Below, in pieces: positions 21,591-32,935 of a stretch of 49,378 nt of DNA. Below the pieces are notes generated by a model. It saw only the letters and a list, made by a program, of their open reading frames with translations. It was not told where the DNA came from and did not search any database. Made by a program: the position numbers and the translations under genes. Source of the DNA: Mesostigma viride (Eukaryota > Streptophyta > Mesostigmatophyceae > Mesostigmatales > Mesostigmataceae); contig RPFO01001609.1 in assembly GCA_009746045.1 (NCBI GenBank), forward strand, positions 1 through 49,378. The letters are read 5' to 3'. How positions within the stretch are numbered: the stretch's first letter is position 1; the number at the start of each line of letters is the position of its first letter.

Positions 21591-22800
21591 CAAGTGGGTT
21601 ATAAAACCGTAACTCAACGGTGAACTGCTAGCACAAACGGTAAGGAGACGAATAAATGACCAACGTCTTCGTGCTCGGGCCAAGCATGGCCCTCGCCTGT
21701 ATGATCGGTAGGCCTAGATCTACGCAGGATAACACACTTGTGCAACGTATGACGGCGCTGCTCCAGAGCACCAACGGTCAAAGTACCAGTCCAAGCCAGC
21801 AGAAAGTACGTAACGTGACGCCACGGACTGTAAACGGTATAGTACTAACTACACATGGAGCGGCGCTGCGCCCGTCGGTAGCCGAAACTACATAGTGAAG
21901 AATTTTCGCGCCAGATCTCGCACCGTCGCGGCTTTTTTTCACATTTGGGAGCACGGCGGGTCGGCGGCGGCCAACAATGGCGGTTGGCTTCAATGTGGCA
22001 GTGTAGAAAATGCCTCAGATGGATTGGAGGGACGCTTGGGTAAGTTATTCCTCACATCTTCGTCGATGTATCCCGTGAGTTTTTGGTCGTGCACTTTAGT
22101 GGACTTGATTTGCGATGAGAATTAGTAAGCAGATTTTCAGGGTTCACGCGGCCAAATGAGATTTCTGACTTGCGAACACAACATTGCGTCACAAGGGAAA
22201 CTCTGTAGGATCCATAACTTGTCGCGCCCTCAGTTAACCATAGCAATGGTATTTGTAGTTTCGAGGATAATAGCTACCACATACTTTTGCGAAATGTTGA
22301 GTAGAAAGTAGAAACGAATATCGCCCTGAATATATGGATTAAAAATATATTCATTGAGAATGATAAAATACGGAGGTGAGATTGGCATGCAACATAAGGA
22401 AAACCCCGTAAAGAAGAACCCTGAAGAAATTAATAGGAATCTGACACGGACATCCAAGGATCACGCCAGCTGCACAAGGTACAACTAACTACCTCACAAA
22501 ACTACGACACGCAGCAACATCGCTGCCGGCCCTGGGGGGGATCTAGACCGCATGGGTCGCGACAAAGTCGGCCCGGGTGCGGCGGAATAACACATCAGCC
22601 ACGGTGCGAGTGAGGGCGATTGAAAATATATAATAACTTACATCAGAGTGAAGGCACCCACTTCAAAATAACAAAGCCAACGCTAACAAGAGATACCACG
22701 ACAAAATAACTACAGCCGGCATGGGACACCCGATCCACACCGCGGAATGAAGTAAAACAGCCTAATAACTGTGCTGCGCCGCACTGAAGTCAGCCCACGT
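21591..22800. other. No gene recognised
   Basis: Mixed AT-rich and GC-moderate sequence. The short open frames here (for example 21656-21895 and 22230-22457) have no motif, and no partner copy exists in this window. No repeat structure was found. Confidence 0.4.
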
Positions 22801-22812
22801 GCGGCGGAGCAA

Positions 22813-23655
22813 CTAGATATCAGCCATAGACCGGGTAAGTGCTACCGAAAGCCGTTGGCGGCTTGGCGCCAATACGATGTCCAGGTCCGGCTGGTCCGCG
22901 CTGACCAAGGGGCCCGCTGGCCCTCTAGGTCCAGGCGGTCCTCCCGGAGCCGGCAACACTCCTTCAAGAAGCCGGCGGTCAGGGTCCCCATGGCCCCGAA
23001 CTCCTCCAAGACCGACAAAGGGCATCACCCCGTGGTGCCCGACGTCCCCATAGGCCGTGAGTGAGCTTGGCCCGCTCAGCTCGATCCGCCATGTAGCCCG
23101 CCGCCTGGGATGCACCAACCACATGGCTAAAAGAGCGGCAAGGGGCGAGCCACACTGAAACGTCAATGAGCAAGTGCCCCGGCTGGCTCCCTCAAAGTCC
23201 AGAACCACGATATCACGGGGCAGTGGTTGGGGGAGTAGAAAGCCGCGCCGTCCGCATCCTCAGACCGGATGTTTGCGTGCCGGGGGAAACCGGACCGCGG
23301 ACCATGGCGAGCACCACCTTCAGGAGGACAGTGTGCAGGTATAAGTACCGATTCTGATTCTGTTGGCCACCCATACATGACAGGTAGTGGGGTCCAAGGC
23401 CTGCCCGCAGCTACCACAGGGCCGCCCCGGCGGCGGGAACAAGAGGTTGCGGGGCAAACAGTTGGTGTCGCAGCGCCACCGGATAGTGACTGGGCGCCAT
23501 GCAGGACGAATGGGGGGGCCATGGAGAGAGTGCGGAGGTAATGAAGCCGAGCCCCCACTCCGCAATGAGAGTGAGAACAGCCACGCGCGACCCTGGGCGT
23601 TGAGGTCATCAAAAAGAGCCATCCAATCCGCCGTGTGCAGAATACCCACGTACAT
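22813..23655 (-). pseudogene. Fragment resembling the C-terminal region of an RT-like ORF
   Basis: In pieces across frames the minus strand reads CGSCGQALDP followed by TTCHVW, then WFWTLREPAG, and finally AERAKLT with GLGGVRGHG / EEFGAMG-type text. This order (a Cys-rich CxxCGxxLDPxxxH element, a short DNA-modifying-looking core, then an Ala/Glu/Lys helix and an FGxxG ending) resembles the C-terminal half of RT-containing ORFs I associate with algal elements. The frame changes at least twice. It may be the far end of the ORF seen at 26320-26635 and 38848-41409, but that is not shown. Confidence 0.35.
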
Positions 23656-23939
23656 AGGTTTTCTGGTGTTTATCGACCTGAATATTAATGTGAAAAGGGG
23701 TGCAAAATCCGTCTGTTTTTTGCTTTGAACATGCCATGCATATATTTGTCGGCAGATCGTAAATAGCTACATACATACTTAGACTATGCCCGACCTTCCT
23801 ATACTTCCCAGCAGTTGAATAGCCTATAGCTATTACTTTTTTGTGCGTCCACTCAAGGTTGACGCACTTCCTGCGCAGGCACATCCATGAGTCTGAAAAG
23901 TGCATGTGATCGCATGCACTTTGACTTCACGTAATAAAC

Positions 23940-24712
23940 CATGTAATTCCTGGAGCGCCGCGCCATGCATGCACCTTGACTGCCTGGCTATCGAGGCCCG
24001 TGCAGTGGGGCTTGAGGTCAGCAAGAAGACAGAGGTCCTGGAGGTTGGGCTCACCCACTCACCGCCACCCCTCTATCTCCTCGACGGCTCTCGAGTCCTG
24101 TATCGGGACCGTGTCAATCTGCTGGGCAGCCTGCTCCCTAGCTGCGAGGTGGAATGTGGACCATCGCATCTCCCTTGCCTGGCACGCTTTACGCCAGTAC
24201 CGGGCCCTGTGGCGCAAGCCTCTGGGCGCAAGATCGAGAAACAGGACCTGTTCAAGGTCCTCGTCCTTCCTGTTCTCACGTATGGGGCCGAGACGTGGAC
24301 CCTCACCGCCGACCTGGCCTGCAAGCTGGACGGCGCGGTCACCAACATGCTGCGTTCCATTTTCCGAGAAGGATATATGCTGCTCACGTCCGCAATGAGG
24401 ACCCGTGTACCAGGGCATGCCATATATCACCAGCACCATTGGGTTAAGCAGCGGCGCCTGCAGCTAGTAGGGCACCTAGCTCGCACCAACCAGGTAGACA
24501 CCTCATGTGGCCCCCCCGCGGGACTGCAACCAGCTCAGCCTGGCCGGCACCTCCTGACGTGGGCCGGGCCCAGCGATGTAAGACGCCGCAAGGCCCGCAC
24601 CTTCAAAGAACAGCTATTAGAGGACATGGGCGGCCTAGGCCTCTCCGTGATTTGGAAGAAGATGATGGACAAGGCCAAGTGGGCCCAGGTCATATGCGTA
24701 GTATTTGAATAA
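23940..24712 (+). pseudogene. LINE-D, C-terminal RT fragment
   Basis: Opens near HLDCLAIEARAVGLEVSKKT, the same junction text as in LINE-A, then gives NLLGSLLPSCEVE, LFKVLVLPVLTYGAETWTL, AVTNMLRSIFREG, RRLQLVGHLARTNQVDTS, PGRHLLTW and LSVIWKKMMDKAKWAQV. One frame is open for most of the way, but the middle (about 24150-24230) reads better in a neighbouring frame, so there are compensating indels. The RT active site is absent: a 5'-truncated copy. It is a separate subfamily from LINE-A and LINE-B by eye. Confidence 0.78.
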
Positions 24713-24832
24713 ATTTTGAGAGAATTTTTTTGTCAAACATTCTGACCGGGGCGAATTTTCTACGAAACCCAAAAACTCGGTCCTCTAGAGAGGACTGAGT
24801 TCAACTCAGTCCTCCGTAGAGGACCAGGGACA

Positions 24833-25021
24833 GACGACGTGCACGATATACTGTGCATGTTCTGCGGTGGCCCCACGCATACTAACTCCAACCCTTTCCT
24901 CATCTGTGGTGGCACTGACTGTGACCAGGGGGGCCACATGTTGTGCGCGGGTCTCACCCTCAAAACCGTGCCAAAGGGGGAGTGGTACTGCCAGGACTGC
25001 GAGCCAGCGGGACGCCTTTAG
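24833..25021 (+). pseudogene. Free-standing PHD finger fragment downstream of LINE-D
   Basis: The ORF to TAG 25019-25021 has the full C4HC3 set of a PHD zinc finger: CMFC, then FLICGGTDCDQGGHMLC, then GEWYCQDC. PHD fingers bind histone H3 tails. It lies about 120 bp after the end of LINE-D in the same orientation and stops soon after the finger. It could be the C-terminus of LINE-D after a frameshift, or the end of another element. No start or upstream domain could be assigned. Confidence 0.65.
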
Positions 25022-25074
25022 TGATGATGAATGAGCTTTTGGCTAGTGTCCGGCGCTGCCAGGTGTCAACCTAT

Positions 25075-25495
25075 GATATTCAATAACTTGAGCTGTCGTG
25101 GTCAGAGATCGAATGACCTCAAACTTTGGGGCTGCATGTCCCCCCACCTCTAGTATTTGTTAATATGTGGTATGGCAATATTTGAAGTGTTTATGATTTG
25201 ATTTATTTATTTTTCATTAAAAAAGGACCCTTTTGCGGGAAAATTAATAACTGGTGCATCCATGCTTATTTCTTGGTCCCAATTAGGCAGACTTTCTCAA
25301 AAGTGGGGGAACTACGCGGGAATATATGATTTGGACCCAATATGTTTGCCCATTGTCCTAGGAAAAATGTGACTAAAATAGCGTCTTTTTCTATTTTTAG
25401 CACGTAATCTGCGTATGATGGGGGGTAGTACACCCCCCAATTGGTTGGAATTTTTTTTATATAATCATATTTATGGTCCCCAATCATCTTTGGAT
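25075..25495 (-). repeat. Dispersed repeat, copy 2 (inverted homologue of 5470-5895)
   Basis: The minus strand shows the same order of blocks as 5470-5895, including CTAAAAATAGAAAAAGACGC, a GGGGGTGTACTACCCCCC-like block and CCCCAAAGTTTGAGG. No protein domain. Ends not defined. Confidence 0.6.
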
Positions 25496-25706
25496 TTTTA
25501 GCACATGCCTAGGTATGGTTTCCAGAAAAGTGCCCTTTAGGCATGTCCCCTCCCGGCCCTTAATTAATTAATCCAAATGCTTTGATAAAGCCATGGTACT
25601 ATTGCATATTCTGAAAGCCCTTGAAGTGTAGATACTCCTAGCATCTTGGTTGGGGTTTTTGGAGTTGTGGCCTGTGAGTTATGATTTTTTTTCAGGGGTA
25701 TTAGAA

Positions 25707-26313
25707 ATTAAATTAAATTATAACATGCCTCCGTTGGGAGATCATGTAGCACATATTCCTTGATGGATGGGTGGAGGTGGAGGAAGCCGCGTAATCGAAC
25801 TAACCTAACTCTAAGCTATCTAGTCTAGAAAATCCTAACTACACTACTCAGCGAAACGCCCCTTCCTCTTGGAGGGGGGTGGCTTGCCCACAGGGGCTGG
25901 CGTGACAGTGAGCCCGGACAATCTTCTGCCACCGCTTCTTGTTCTGCATGGCAGTCAAAAGAAGGGAGAGGGAGTGGATGCGGTGTTCAAACTGAGCTGG
26001 GACCACTAGTAGGTCGGCCAGCAACATCTGGATGTAGCTCATGGCAGCTTTACCTAGCTTCCTGGGAATGTCCTTGGGGCCAGGCAAGGTCAAAAGATGC
26101 CGCCCTGGTTGGCCAAGCCGCTGGGGGCCGGCCAGACCAAGGGCGGTGTCGACCTGGCTGGTGCGAGCAAGATGTCCTACAAATGCTATCCTACGCTGCC
26201 TAATCTCGTCCGAAATACGAGCCGCATTCCCTGATACAAAGACTCTAGCTAATGAGCTATGCTTGGAAAACCCTACATTCAGGACGTGTCGGAGCATCCT
26301 GTAAACCGTGCCG
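25707..26313 (-). mobile_element. LINE-C, 5'-truncated LINE of the LINE-B family
   Basis: On the minus strand it starts inside the post-RT region (ACGGCAC..., then MLRHVLNVGFSKHSSLA). It continues with IAFVGHLARTSQVDTALGL, PGRHLLTLPGPKD, FEHRIHSLSLLL, and a 3' UTR that matches 21411-21590. It ends with an AATTT-type tail (about 25707-25722). The coding part (25848-26297) is open in one frame, so this short copy is less decayed than LINE-B. No TSD was found. It abuts the RT-like ORF fragment at 26320. Confidence 0.8.
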
Positions 26314-26319
26314 TCTCTT

Positions 26320-26635
26320 GTACAGCATGACTCGGATCGGGGGGGGGGCAGGACACCCTTGAGTAGAGCCAGGAGGAGCGCGCCCGCGAGCCACTAGCGC
26401 GCAGCGGGGGGCGCGCGACCTGCCGCGCCAGGTCGGTCAGGGTGTCAAAGAGAAGGTCCTCGCCCCCGTGCCCCACCATGCAGCACCTCCAAGTGCTCGT
26501 AGCGCCAGCCCGACGGCCCCATGGAGGAAGCCCGCGGAAGTTCACGGAGCACCTCCAAGAAGCAGTCTGACATGGTCCAGCAGGAGGGGCGCCGGCGGGG
26601 GTCGGGCGCGGGGAGCTGAAACCCAGGCTCCGCGG
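26320..26635 (-). pseudogene. RT-like ORF fragment, left side of the hAT insertion
   Basis: The minus strand reads PGFQLPAPDP, then CWTMSDCFLEVLRELPRASS followed by MGPSGWRYEHLEVLHGG, then LLFDTLTDLARQVARPP. The GPSGWRYEHL stretch is the entry motif of a family of reverse-transcriptase ORFs common in protists and algae. The ORF is cut at 26636 by the hAT element and resumes at 38848, and at 26314 it meets LINE-C. The RT catalytic core that should follow is missing. Confidence 0.6.
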
Positions 26636-26984
26636 CAGTGTGAGCCAGTACGGCAATACGGCAATACGGCCAAACCTCGGCGTATTGCGTATTGCCGTAT
26701 TATACGCGTATTATACGCGTCTTATACGCGTATTATACGCCAAAAAAAAAAAGTGGTTTTTTGACCGGAAAAGTGGATTTTCAAATAGGATAAAATATTC
26801 TAAGGTGTTTATCCCATGGGTGTGCCTCTCAAAAACTCTTGCTTATGTCTCAAACTTGATGAATACCAATGCAATGCATGTAGACTGGTCATAGCCTATT
26901 GACGCTCACTTGGTTGTCTATAGTTGCATGAAGTGTGATATATACTCACCCATTTGTATAATTGAATTAATCTTTATTCCATGC

Positions 26985-27060
26985 ATACAATGTCATGCAC
27001 CATGCATGCCCTACTAAACACAATTGCAGGCAGCCACCATGATGAACCATTATTTTATTA
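26985..27060 (+). repeat. Minisatellite-like repeat, left piece
   Basis: TACAATGTCATGCACCATGC and GCAGGCAGCCACCATGATG match the array at 35500-35940, on the other side of the nested block. The two were presumably contiguous in the hAT element before the block at 27107-35340 inserted. Confidence 0.6.
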
Positions 27061-27117
27061 ATGCTAATTGACCAAATTCTTTATTATTCCTTAATTATGA
27101 CAACCACACTAGGAACT

Positions 27118-27445
27118 CGGCTTTGAGAATGGGTGAGAAATCGTGAGAAAAAGGGTGAGAAAGGTGAGAAAAAGGGTGAGAAATGGGTGAGAATGGGTGA
27201 GAAAGGTGAGAAAAAAGGGTGAGAATGGGGTGAGAATGGGTGAGAAAACACGTTTCTCACCCGGGTGAGATTGCCCCAAAAATGTGAAAAAAGGGGAAAA
27301 ACGTGAGAAAAATCTCAAAAAACAGGACGTGAGAAAAGTGAGAAAAACGGGAGGTGTGAAACGCGAGAAAAGTGAGAAAAGTGAGAAAAGTGAGAAAATC
27401 AGGACGTGAGAAAAGTGAGAAAAACAGGACGTGAGAAAATTGAGA
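27118..27445. repeat. GTGAGAAAA-rich subterminal tract
   Basis: About 330 bp of short repeats based on GGTGAGAAA or GTGAGAAAA, strongly purine-biased on the plus strand. The same motif returns inverted at 30020-30110 and mixed at 35225-35330. The Phe/Ser/Leu-rich minus-strand frames across it are artefacts. Confidence 0.8.
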
Positions 27446-28351
27446 AAACACAGCGCTGAGAAACACACCCATACAGTGTAATGCAATATGGTGGCAGCCG
27501 CACTGTTCAAAACAGCACGAACAATCAAAATCTTTTCATTATAATGTTAAAATAATAAATGTTTATAGCCGTCAAGAACCCATTAAATCATACCAGCCAT
27601 TCAGCGGCGGTTCTGAAGATGTAACCATTGATCATTTAATGAATCATCTATACAAAACTGTTATGGCTTTATGACACATCCGTCATTGCCTTTCATCAAA
27701 TACGATGACAGCTGGTTAACAAATCTGGTCGCTTGCTAGGGCATCATGCTGACCGCTCCCATTTCATTCTCGTGGTGCCTGCATGAATCCAAGCAAACCG
27801 CGACACAATATGCAAGAGAAAAAAAAGATATCAGATCCTTGACATAGACATCACCATTCTACAAGGAAGAGCTCACCAGCACCTAACGGTCCATGCAGCA
27901 AATGTGTAGAACACGATTTATGACCCAACACTCACTCTTATGGCAAAGCAGCCCATACACATGAATCACACCATGCGCCAGATGTCACACGAGCAAGCCA
28001 CAACGTTGTCGTCGGATCAGAAAGCAACAAACGTGAAAACGCTAGCGGCCCAAATCTGAGATTCCGCGGAACACAGAAAATAAGAAAGCTCAGAAGCTAC
28101 CAGCAAGGGATCGAACATAGGACCTTTGGCATGATTTCGCGGCTGTGTGAGTCTCCTGATCCGAAGGCATCTCACTTAATTAACGTTTCGAAACAGCCAA
28201 ACTGCGAAAAATCTCTTACCGGAGAGAGTTGCCAATATCAAGGAGACAACCAGCGCAGGCCAGAAATCGGGAGAATCCGGACCATGGTAGCTCGAGCCTG
28301 CCGTTATCTTGTCCGCGTTTTCGAGTCGTGCAGGATTATGAATATGAATGG

Positions 28352-29317
28352 AGATGGAAATGTGTAGCCTTGTGCATTGAAATTATGGCTGGCTGACGTG
28401 AAGAGCGACTACATGACCTAGACGATGGGGCCAGAAACAGCTTGCTTGATTGTGTTTCATCGTGGGCAACGAGTCCAACGACTACTTTCTCTGGGCGGCA
28501 AACTGCGGCAAATTGAACGCAAACCTCATCATGAAATCTTGACCGTCGAAATGTAACGATCCGACGACTTATGCAGTATGCCGCGTAATTTTCTGTTGCG
28601 GGAGAGCCGTTGGGCCGGTTCCCGACGCGGGCGACCAGTGGTTTGCATTAAGTTAAATTACCTGAAGTTCTCCAACAGAAGTGACCCAAGCCGCATGATG
28701 GCACTCATCGACGGCCTCAGTCTATTGACGCGTCGGCCCGATTTTGGCGGCACCCAATTTGACCCCAACGGCACCTACCGACAAAGGGCATACGTACGTT
28801 TCACGCGCACCACGACCTTCGAGCTCTGCTATGGCGGTGGTGCCGTGGGGCCCGCATCAGACTGCGGGCCCTTATCTGCTATGGCGGTGCTGCCGTTGGG
28901 CCCGCATCAGAATTCAGGCCCTTTATGCAGGCGGGCCCTTAATGCATGTTACTTTTTTATTCTTCTGCATACAAATATGAAGCAATGAGGTCGTGTCCTC
29001 CGGATTTTTGCATTTGCACCGTGTGCAGTTCTTGGACGTTTGGAAACATGCATGATGGCATGTGGCTAATGTAATGACTGAATCAAGCTAGACCGTTTCA
29101 GTGGTTTTTCATTTGCGGGTATTTCCTCGTAAATGGTGGGAAAGCAATCGCAGCAATGGTTCTCACCACTAGACACTCCCGGCCAGCACTTGAAGCTCGA
29201 AAAACACGCCCTGATCAAGCAAGCTGTTTCCGGCCCCACTGTATAGGTCATCTTACAGTCGCTCTTTGCGTAAGCCAGCCATAATTTCAATGAACAAGGC
29301 TACACATTTGCATACTC
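28352..29317. repeat. Inverted repeat pair with about 110-bp arms
   Basis: Plus-strand 28352-28463 (AAATGTGTAGCCTTG, ATTGAAATTATGGCTGGCT, GAAACAGCTTGCTTGAT) is matched by the minus strand of about 29206-29317 with several mismatches. The 740 bp between hold no recognised gene. This could be a MITE-like or foldback unit. Confidence 0.6.
28825..28910 (+). repeat. Tandem duplication of a 50-bp unit
   Basis: TCTGCTATGGCGGTGGTGCC recurs 50 bp later with two or three changes, and GGGCCCGCATCAGA follows in both copies. Confidence 0.6.
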
Positions 29318-29928
29318 TTTTCTTGGTTATCGGTGTGCCTTTGTTTGGATGCAGGGGGGATCGCTGTGCTGACACAACGCGTTCAACGTGCTGGGAATCA
29401 ACAATCCTGACGTCCCAAGGTGTACTGGAGGGGCGGGGACCTGATGATCAACCACAAGATGTGGACGCCCCCTGCGGGCTAGAATAGCCCTAGCTTGTAA
29501 TCATTGGTAGTCTCTGCCGCCATGGCAGCCATGCCTAGAATGTTTGCCTAGCTGAGCCACTATACCTAGTCACGTGCACCGCTAACACACGGTACACAAC
29601 CAGCCATAGCCTTAGCTTAGTCCTTGTACAACCATGCTACGTCATGGCTATGCTCAGATTACTTGCCCATGCACCCGTTATGATATGCTCACATGGGTCT
29701 TATTGCACCCACAGATTGCCGGATCGTTTATCGGGTCCAATAGCAGCTGCGACATGCCTTTGGCATGAAGGAGAAAGGGGGTCTGTGCCCTTCCTGTTGT
29801 GCACACACAGGAATTAAAAGCACTTCGGTGCTCCGTGACCCAACGGGAGCACGAGTTTAATTAATCATGTAATTAATTAATTAGTAATGCTGAGTTTATT
29901 TTCACATCAATGACTTAATGAAATAAAG

Positions 29929-30026
29929 CTCATGATTTTTCTCGTGTTATACTCTTGGTGAGAAATTTCTCACCAATTTGACTCATGATTTTTCTTGTGT
30001 TATACTCTTGGTGAGAAATTTCTCAC
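29929..30026. repeat. Tandem 53-bp duplication with an inner palindrome
   Basis: CTCATGATTTTTCT, GTGTTATACTCTTG and GTGAGAAATTTCTCAC occur twice, 53 bp apart. GTGAGAAATTTCTCAC is a perfect 16-bp palindrome made of the GTGAGAAA motif that dominates the ends of the nested block. Confidence 0.75.
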
Positions 30027-30126
30027 TTTTCTCACTTTTCTCACTTTTTCTCACTTTTTCTCACCCATTCTCACCTTTTTTCTCACTTTAGGGTTTTTTC
30101 TCACCCCAATCTCACCAAACCCCCCT

Positions 30127-30263
30127 TTCTATTAACCGTGGAACTCCAGGGTAACCAGACTCTTTATTAAAACAATGAGTGGAGCACATGCAAAAGGCAG
30201 GCCACATCCCGGCCGCCGATGCTCATGGGAACACTTATTGCTTGGCAAAGGCTAGCCTTACCC
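30127..30263 (-). repeat. 137-bp direct repeat, distal copy
   Basis: TTCTATTAACCGTGGAACTC to GGCTAGCCTTACCC. Identical to 30721-30857 except one G/A change near 30191. It lies beyond the 3' end of the tyrosine-recombinase ORF on the minus strand. Confidence 0.92.
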
Positions 30264-30720
30264 CCAAACACGCAGGGAGGGTGGGCGGGAAAAGAAAAGA
30301 GGCCGACCTTAGCTAGGTGGGTTTGTTTTTGTCCTTTTTTGCGTGTCATGCGGCCTTGGCCCGGACGGCATTTTTTCGCCACGCAAATGTTGCGTCTGAA
30401 CAAATGACGCAATGTTGCGTTCTAATTGCCGGCAGCTTACGTAAGGCTGCCGGGGCTATTAGGTCACATATTGCGTGAGAGAAAGAATCTAGATCTAGTT
30501 AATCACTACGCCATGAGCCAAGAAACCTAGACAGTGGCAGGTTTATATCTCAACGTAGCTCCTGCCACCTGGCCAAGAAAAACTGGCCAAAGCTTTGGCC
30601 ACGACTGATCCGGATCAGGCCGCACCGGCCTCAAAAGGTATGTCACGTGAACCCAATAACCTAGCTATAGCGGCTACCCTTCCATCTCACTATAAAGAAA
30701 CTATGTTCAGAGAACCACGA

Positions 30721-30857
30721 TTCTATTAACCGTGGAACTCCAGGGTAACCAGACTCTTTATTAAAACAATGAGTGGAGCACATACAAAAGGCAGGCCACA
30801 TCCCGGCCGCCGATGCTCATGGGAACACTTATTGCTTGGCAAAGGCTAGCCTTACCC
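30721..30857 (-). repeat. 137-bp direct repeat, proximal copy
   Basis: Second copy of the repeat, 73 bp beyond the end of the recombinase ORF. The layout ORF, repeat, 457-bp spacer, repeat fits the B1-A2-B2 part of split direct repeats seen in PAT- and Ngaro-like elements. No A1 copy of the spacer was found upstream of the ORFs. Confidence 0.92.
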
Positions 30858-30929
30858 TTATATCCCTCCCTGGCGATCCATGCCAGGGGCAAAGAACCTA
30901 GCATAATGACAGAGAAATGAACAACCAAA

Positions 30930-32935
30930 TTAGGTGGAGGGCAATTTCAAAATAGCCCGCCAGGCCCGAGGGGGGCAGGCGGCCATGGCCCGAAGAATAA
31001 CCTCAGGCAGCTGCACCTCCAAACTGCGGTGCAAGCCCACATAATGGGCAACCGTGGAGCTGCTAAGCCAGCGCCCCCGGCCCTGGATGTCCCCCATGCT
31101 GCGACCCGCGAGGAAATCGTGAGTGGCACCTCCATGCCGCAGCCCGTGAATGGTGAAAATCTGGGCGACCCCCAAGGCCTGACTCGCAGCCTGCCAAATG
31201 CGCCGGAATTGCGGGTAGGTGAAAGGGAACACGGCCTCCCAAGCGTGCTTACCCGCGATGCAGTGACGGAGGATGGTTTCAGACATCACATCTTCTACCA
31301 CCACTGACTGAGTCTTGCCCTTAGAGGTCTTGGTAGACCTCAGCAGTAGGGCGCCCCGTTGAGCCGGCCCAAGCCGAACGTCAGGCTGGAGGCGCACATG
31401 GCCAACACGGAGGTTCAGCGCCTCCGAGATTCGCAGGTAATGGCGGAACACGATGACAACCAGCAGGCCCGCAAGGCGCTGACCTTGCATGACCATCGTG
31501 CTGGCAAGTGCAAACGCCGCCTCCCATGGAATGGGAGGAGGGGCACGGGGGGGCACAAGTGTTTTCCACCCAGCGAGGACGCCACGGGCCAAGTCCCACC
31601 GCTTCACCATACCGGGATAATAAAGTTGCAACCCCATCAAGGCATTGACACACACTTGGCGGCTGTACCCCCGAAAATGAGCCCAGGCGACATACGCACA
31701 AAATGTCTCCTCAAGGGTGTCAGCTCGTGACGATGACCCGTCCGCCCGCCCACCAGCCTCCCACCAAGTCAAGAGGGAATCAAGACCACGACGGTAGGCC
31801 AGCAAAGTAGCCGGCTTTACTTTCCCCTCTAGCAATGGAAGGTAGCTAACAGGTGCAGGGGGCCCCGGGTTAGGATGGATGCCTTCCGCGGTCAGGTCGC
31901 GCACCCAGCCTGCCAAGAAAGTCGCCATGGATTGGCCGCGAGAAACGCCATCGGCTGGTTGAAGTGCACTCGGCGTCCACACCCACTGGGAACGACTCCC
32001 CGTGGCGAGGGTCAGCGCGCACAAGCGGCGGCACTGCTTGTTGAGCTTGTGGGATGAGGACCGCCCCTTAGCCAAGCAGCCCAACGCCGCGGTGGAGTCC
32101 ACCAACCTCACCACCCGCTTGCCTCGGTTTGCCAAGCTGCGCGCACTCCTCTCCACGCCCTTCACTGCAGCCCGCACCTCCTTCTCGTTGATGTGCATCC
32201 CCGGATCCCGCCAACGACTCCGGACCCCAACCCGCCATTGCTGGCTAGTGATTGCTTGTTGCGCCCGCGCGCTCAGTGGCCTAGGGCCAGCGTAGGCCAC
32301 CTCACTTGGTATGAGCAAAGTCGGGTACCCCCGCACCTCTCGTGCCCTCGCCAGCTCCGTCACATCGCCCGGCTCCATGGTTGCGTACACGACACCTTGC
32401 CCGTAGGTGGACGCGTCAGATGCAACCACCTCACGGGCCAAAGGTGCGCTTCGGTCAACCCTTAGCATGGGAGCCAAGGCCAGGGCACACTCTAACTCCT
32501 CCCGCACCCCGGCCCACAGCACCCAGGATCGCTGCCCCCACCCTTGCAGGCTGATGAATTTGAAACATTGCTGCCAAATGGACAAGCAGCTGCGGCTTAA
32601 CATCTGCAGCCACAACCACCGCCCCAAGACGGCAGCCAGCCCCTCGGCCGTAGCTCGGCCTCGAGTGAGTATAGCCTGCGTGTGGGCGATCACAAGGTTG
32701 AGCTGCTTGACCGTTGGTTCCAGCACGCCGTTCCGTCGGTGCACCACCCCTAGGGCTTCTAGCTCGTCCCCTTCCAGGCTCGCCATCTTAGTCTTCTCCT
32801 TAGACGGCACAAGGTTGTTAGGGAGGTAGCCTTCCTCAATAGCGCGCGTGATGAGCTGGTTCACCGCCTCGCAGGTCCGCCCGTTGCTGGCCACCAAGTC
32901 ATCAATGTGATGGACAGCATGGGGGCAGGGGGGTT
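30930..32935 (-). CDS. Tyrosine-recombinase retroelement: RT thumb, RNase H and tyrosine recombinase
   Basis: The frame is open from the RT active site HHIDDL (about 32898-32915); residue numbers count from the ATG at 32897. RNase H: SDASTYGQGV (about 170), NEKEVRAAVKG (about 235), LVDSTAALGCL, PADGVSRG (about 310). Then GIHPNPGP (339-346), a 2A-like motif. The recombinase shows RISEALNLR, HGLRHGGATHDF and GRWLSSSTVAHYV, giving the catalytic R, HxxR, H/W and Y set. It ends at 30930. Such elements (DIRS, PAT, Ngaro and the Volvox Kangaroo type) integrate by recombination and make no TSD. The 137-bp direct repeats lie downstream. The frame must join the upstream ORF by a shift in the C run near 32930. 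Confidence 0.88.

Noticed and set aside
22230-22457. Possible small membrane protein on the minus strand
   Set aside because: AT-rich sequence gives hydrophobic codons by chance; no start context, homologue or neighbour supports it.
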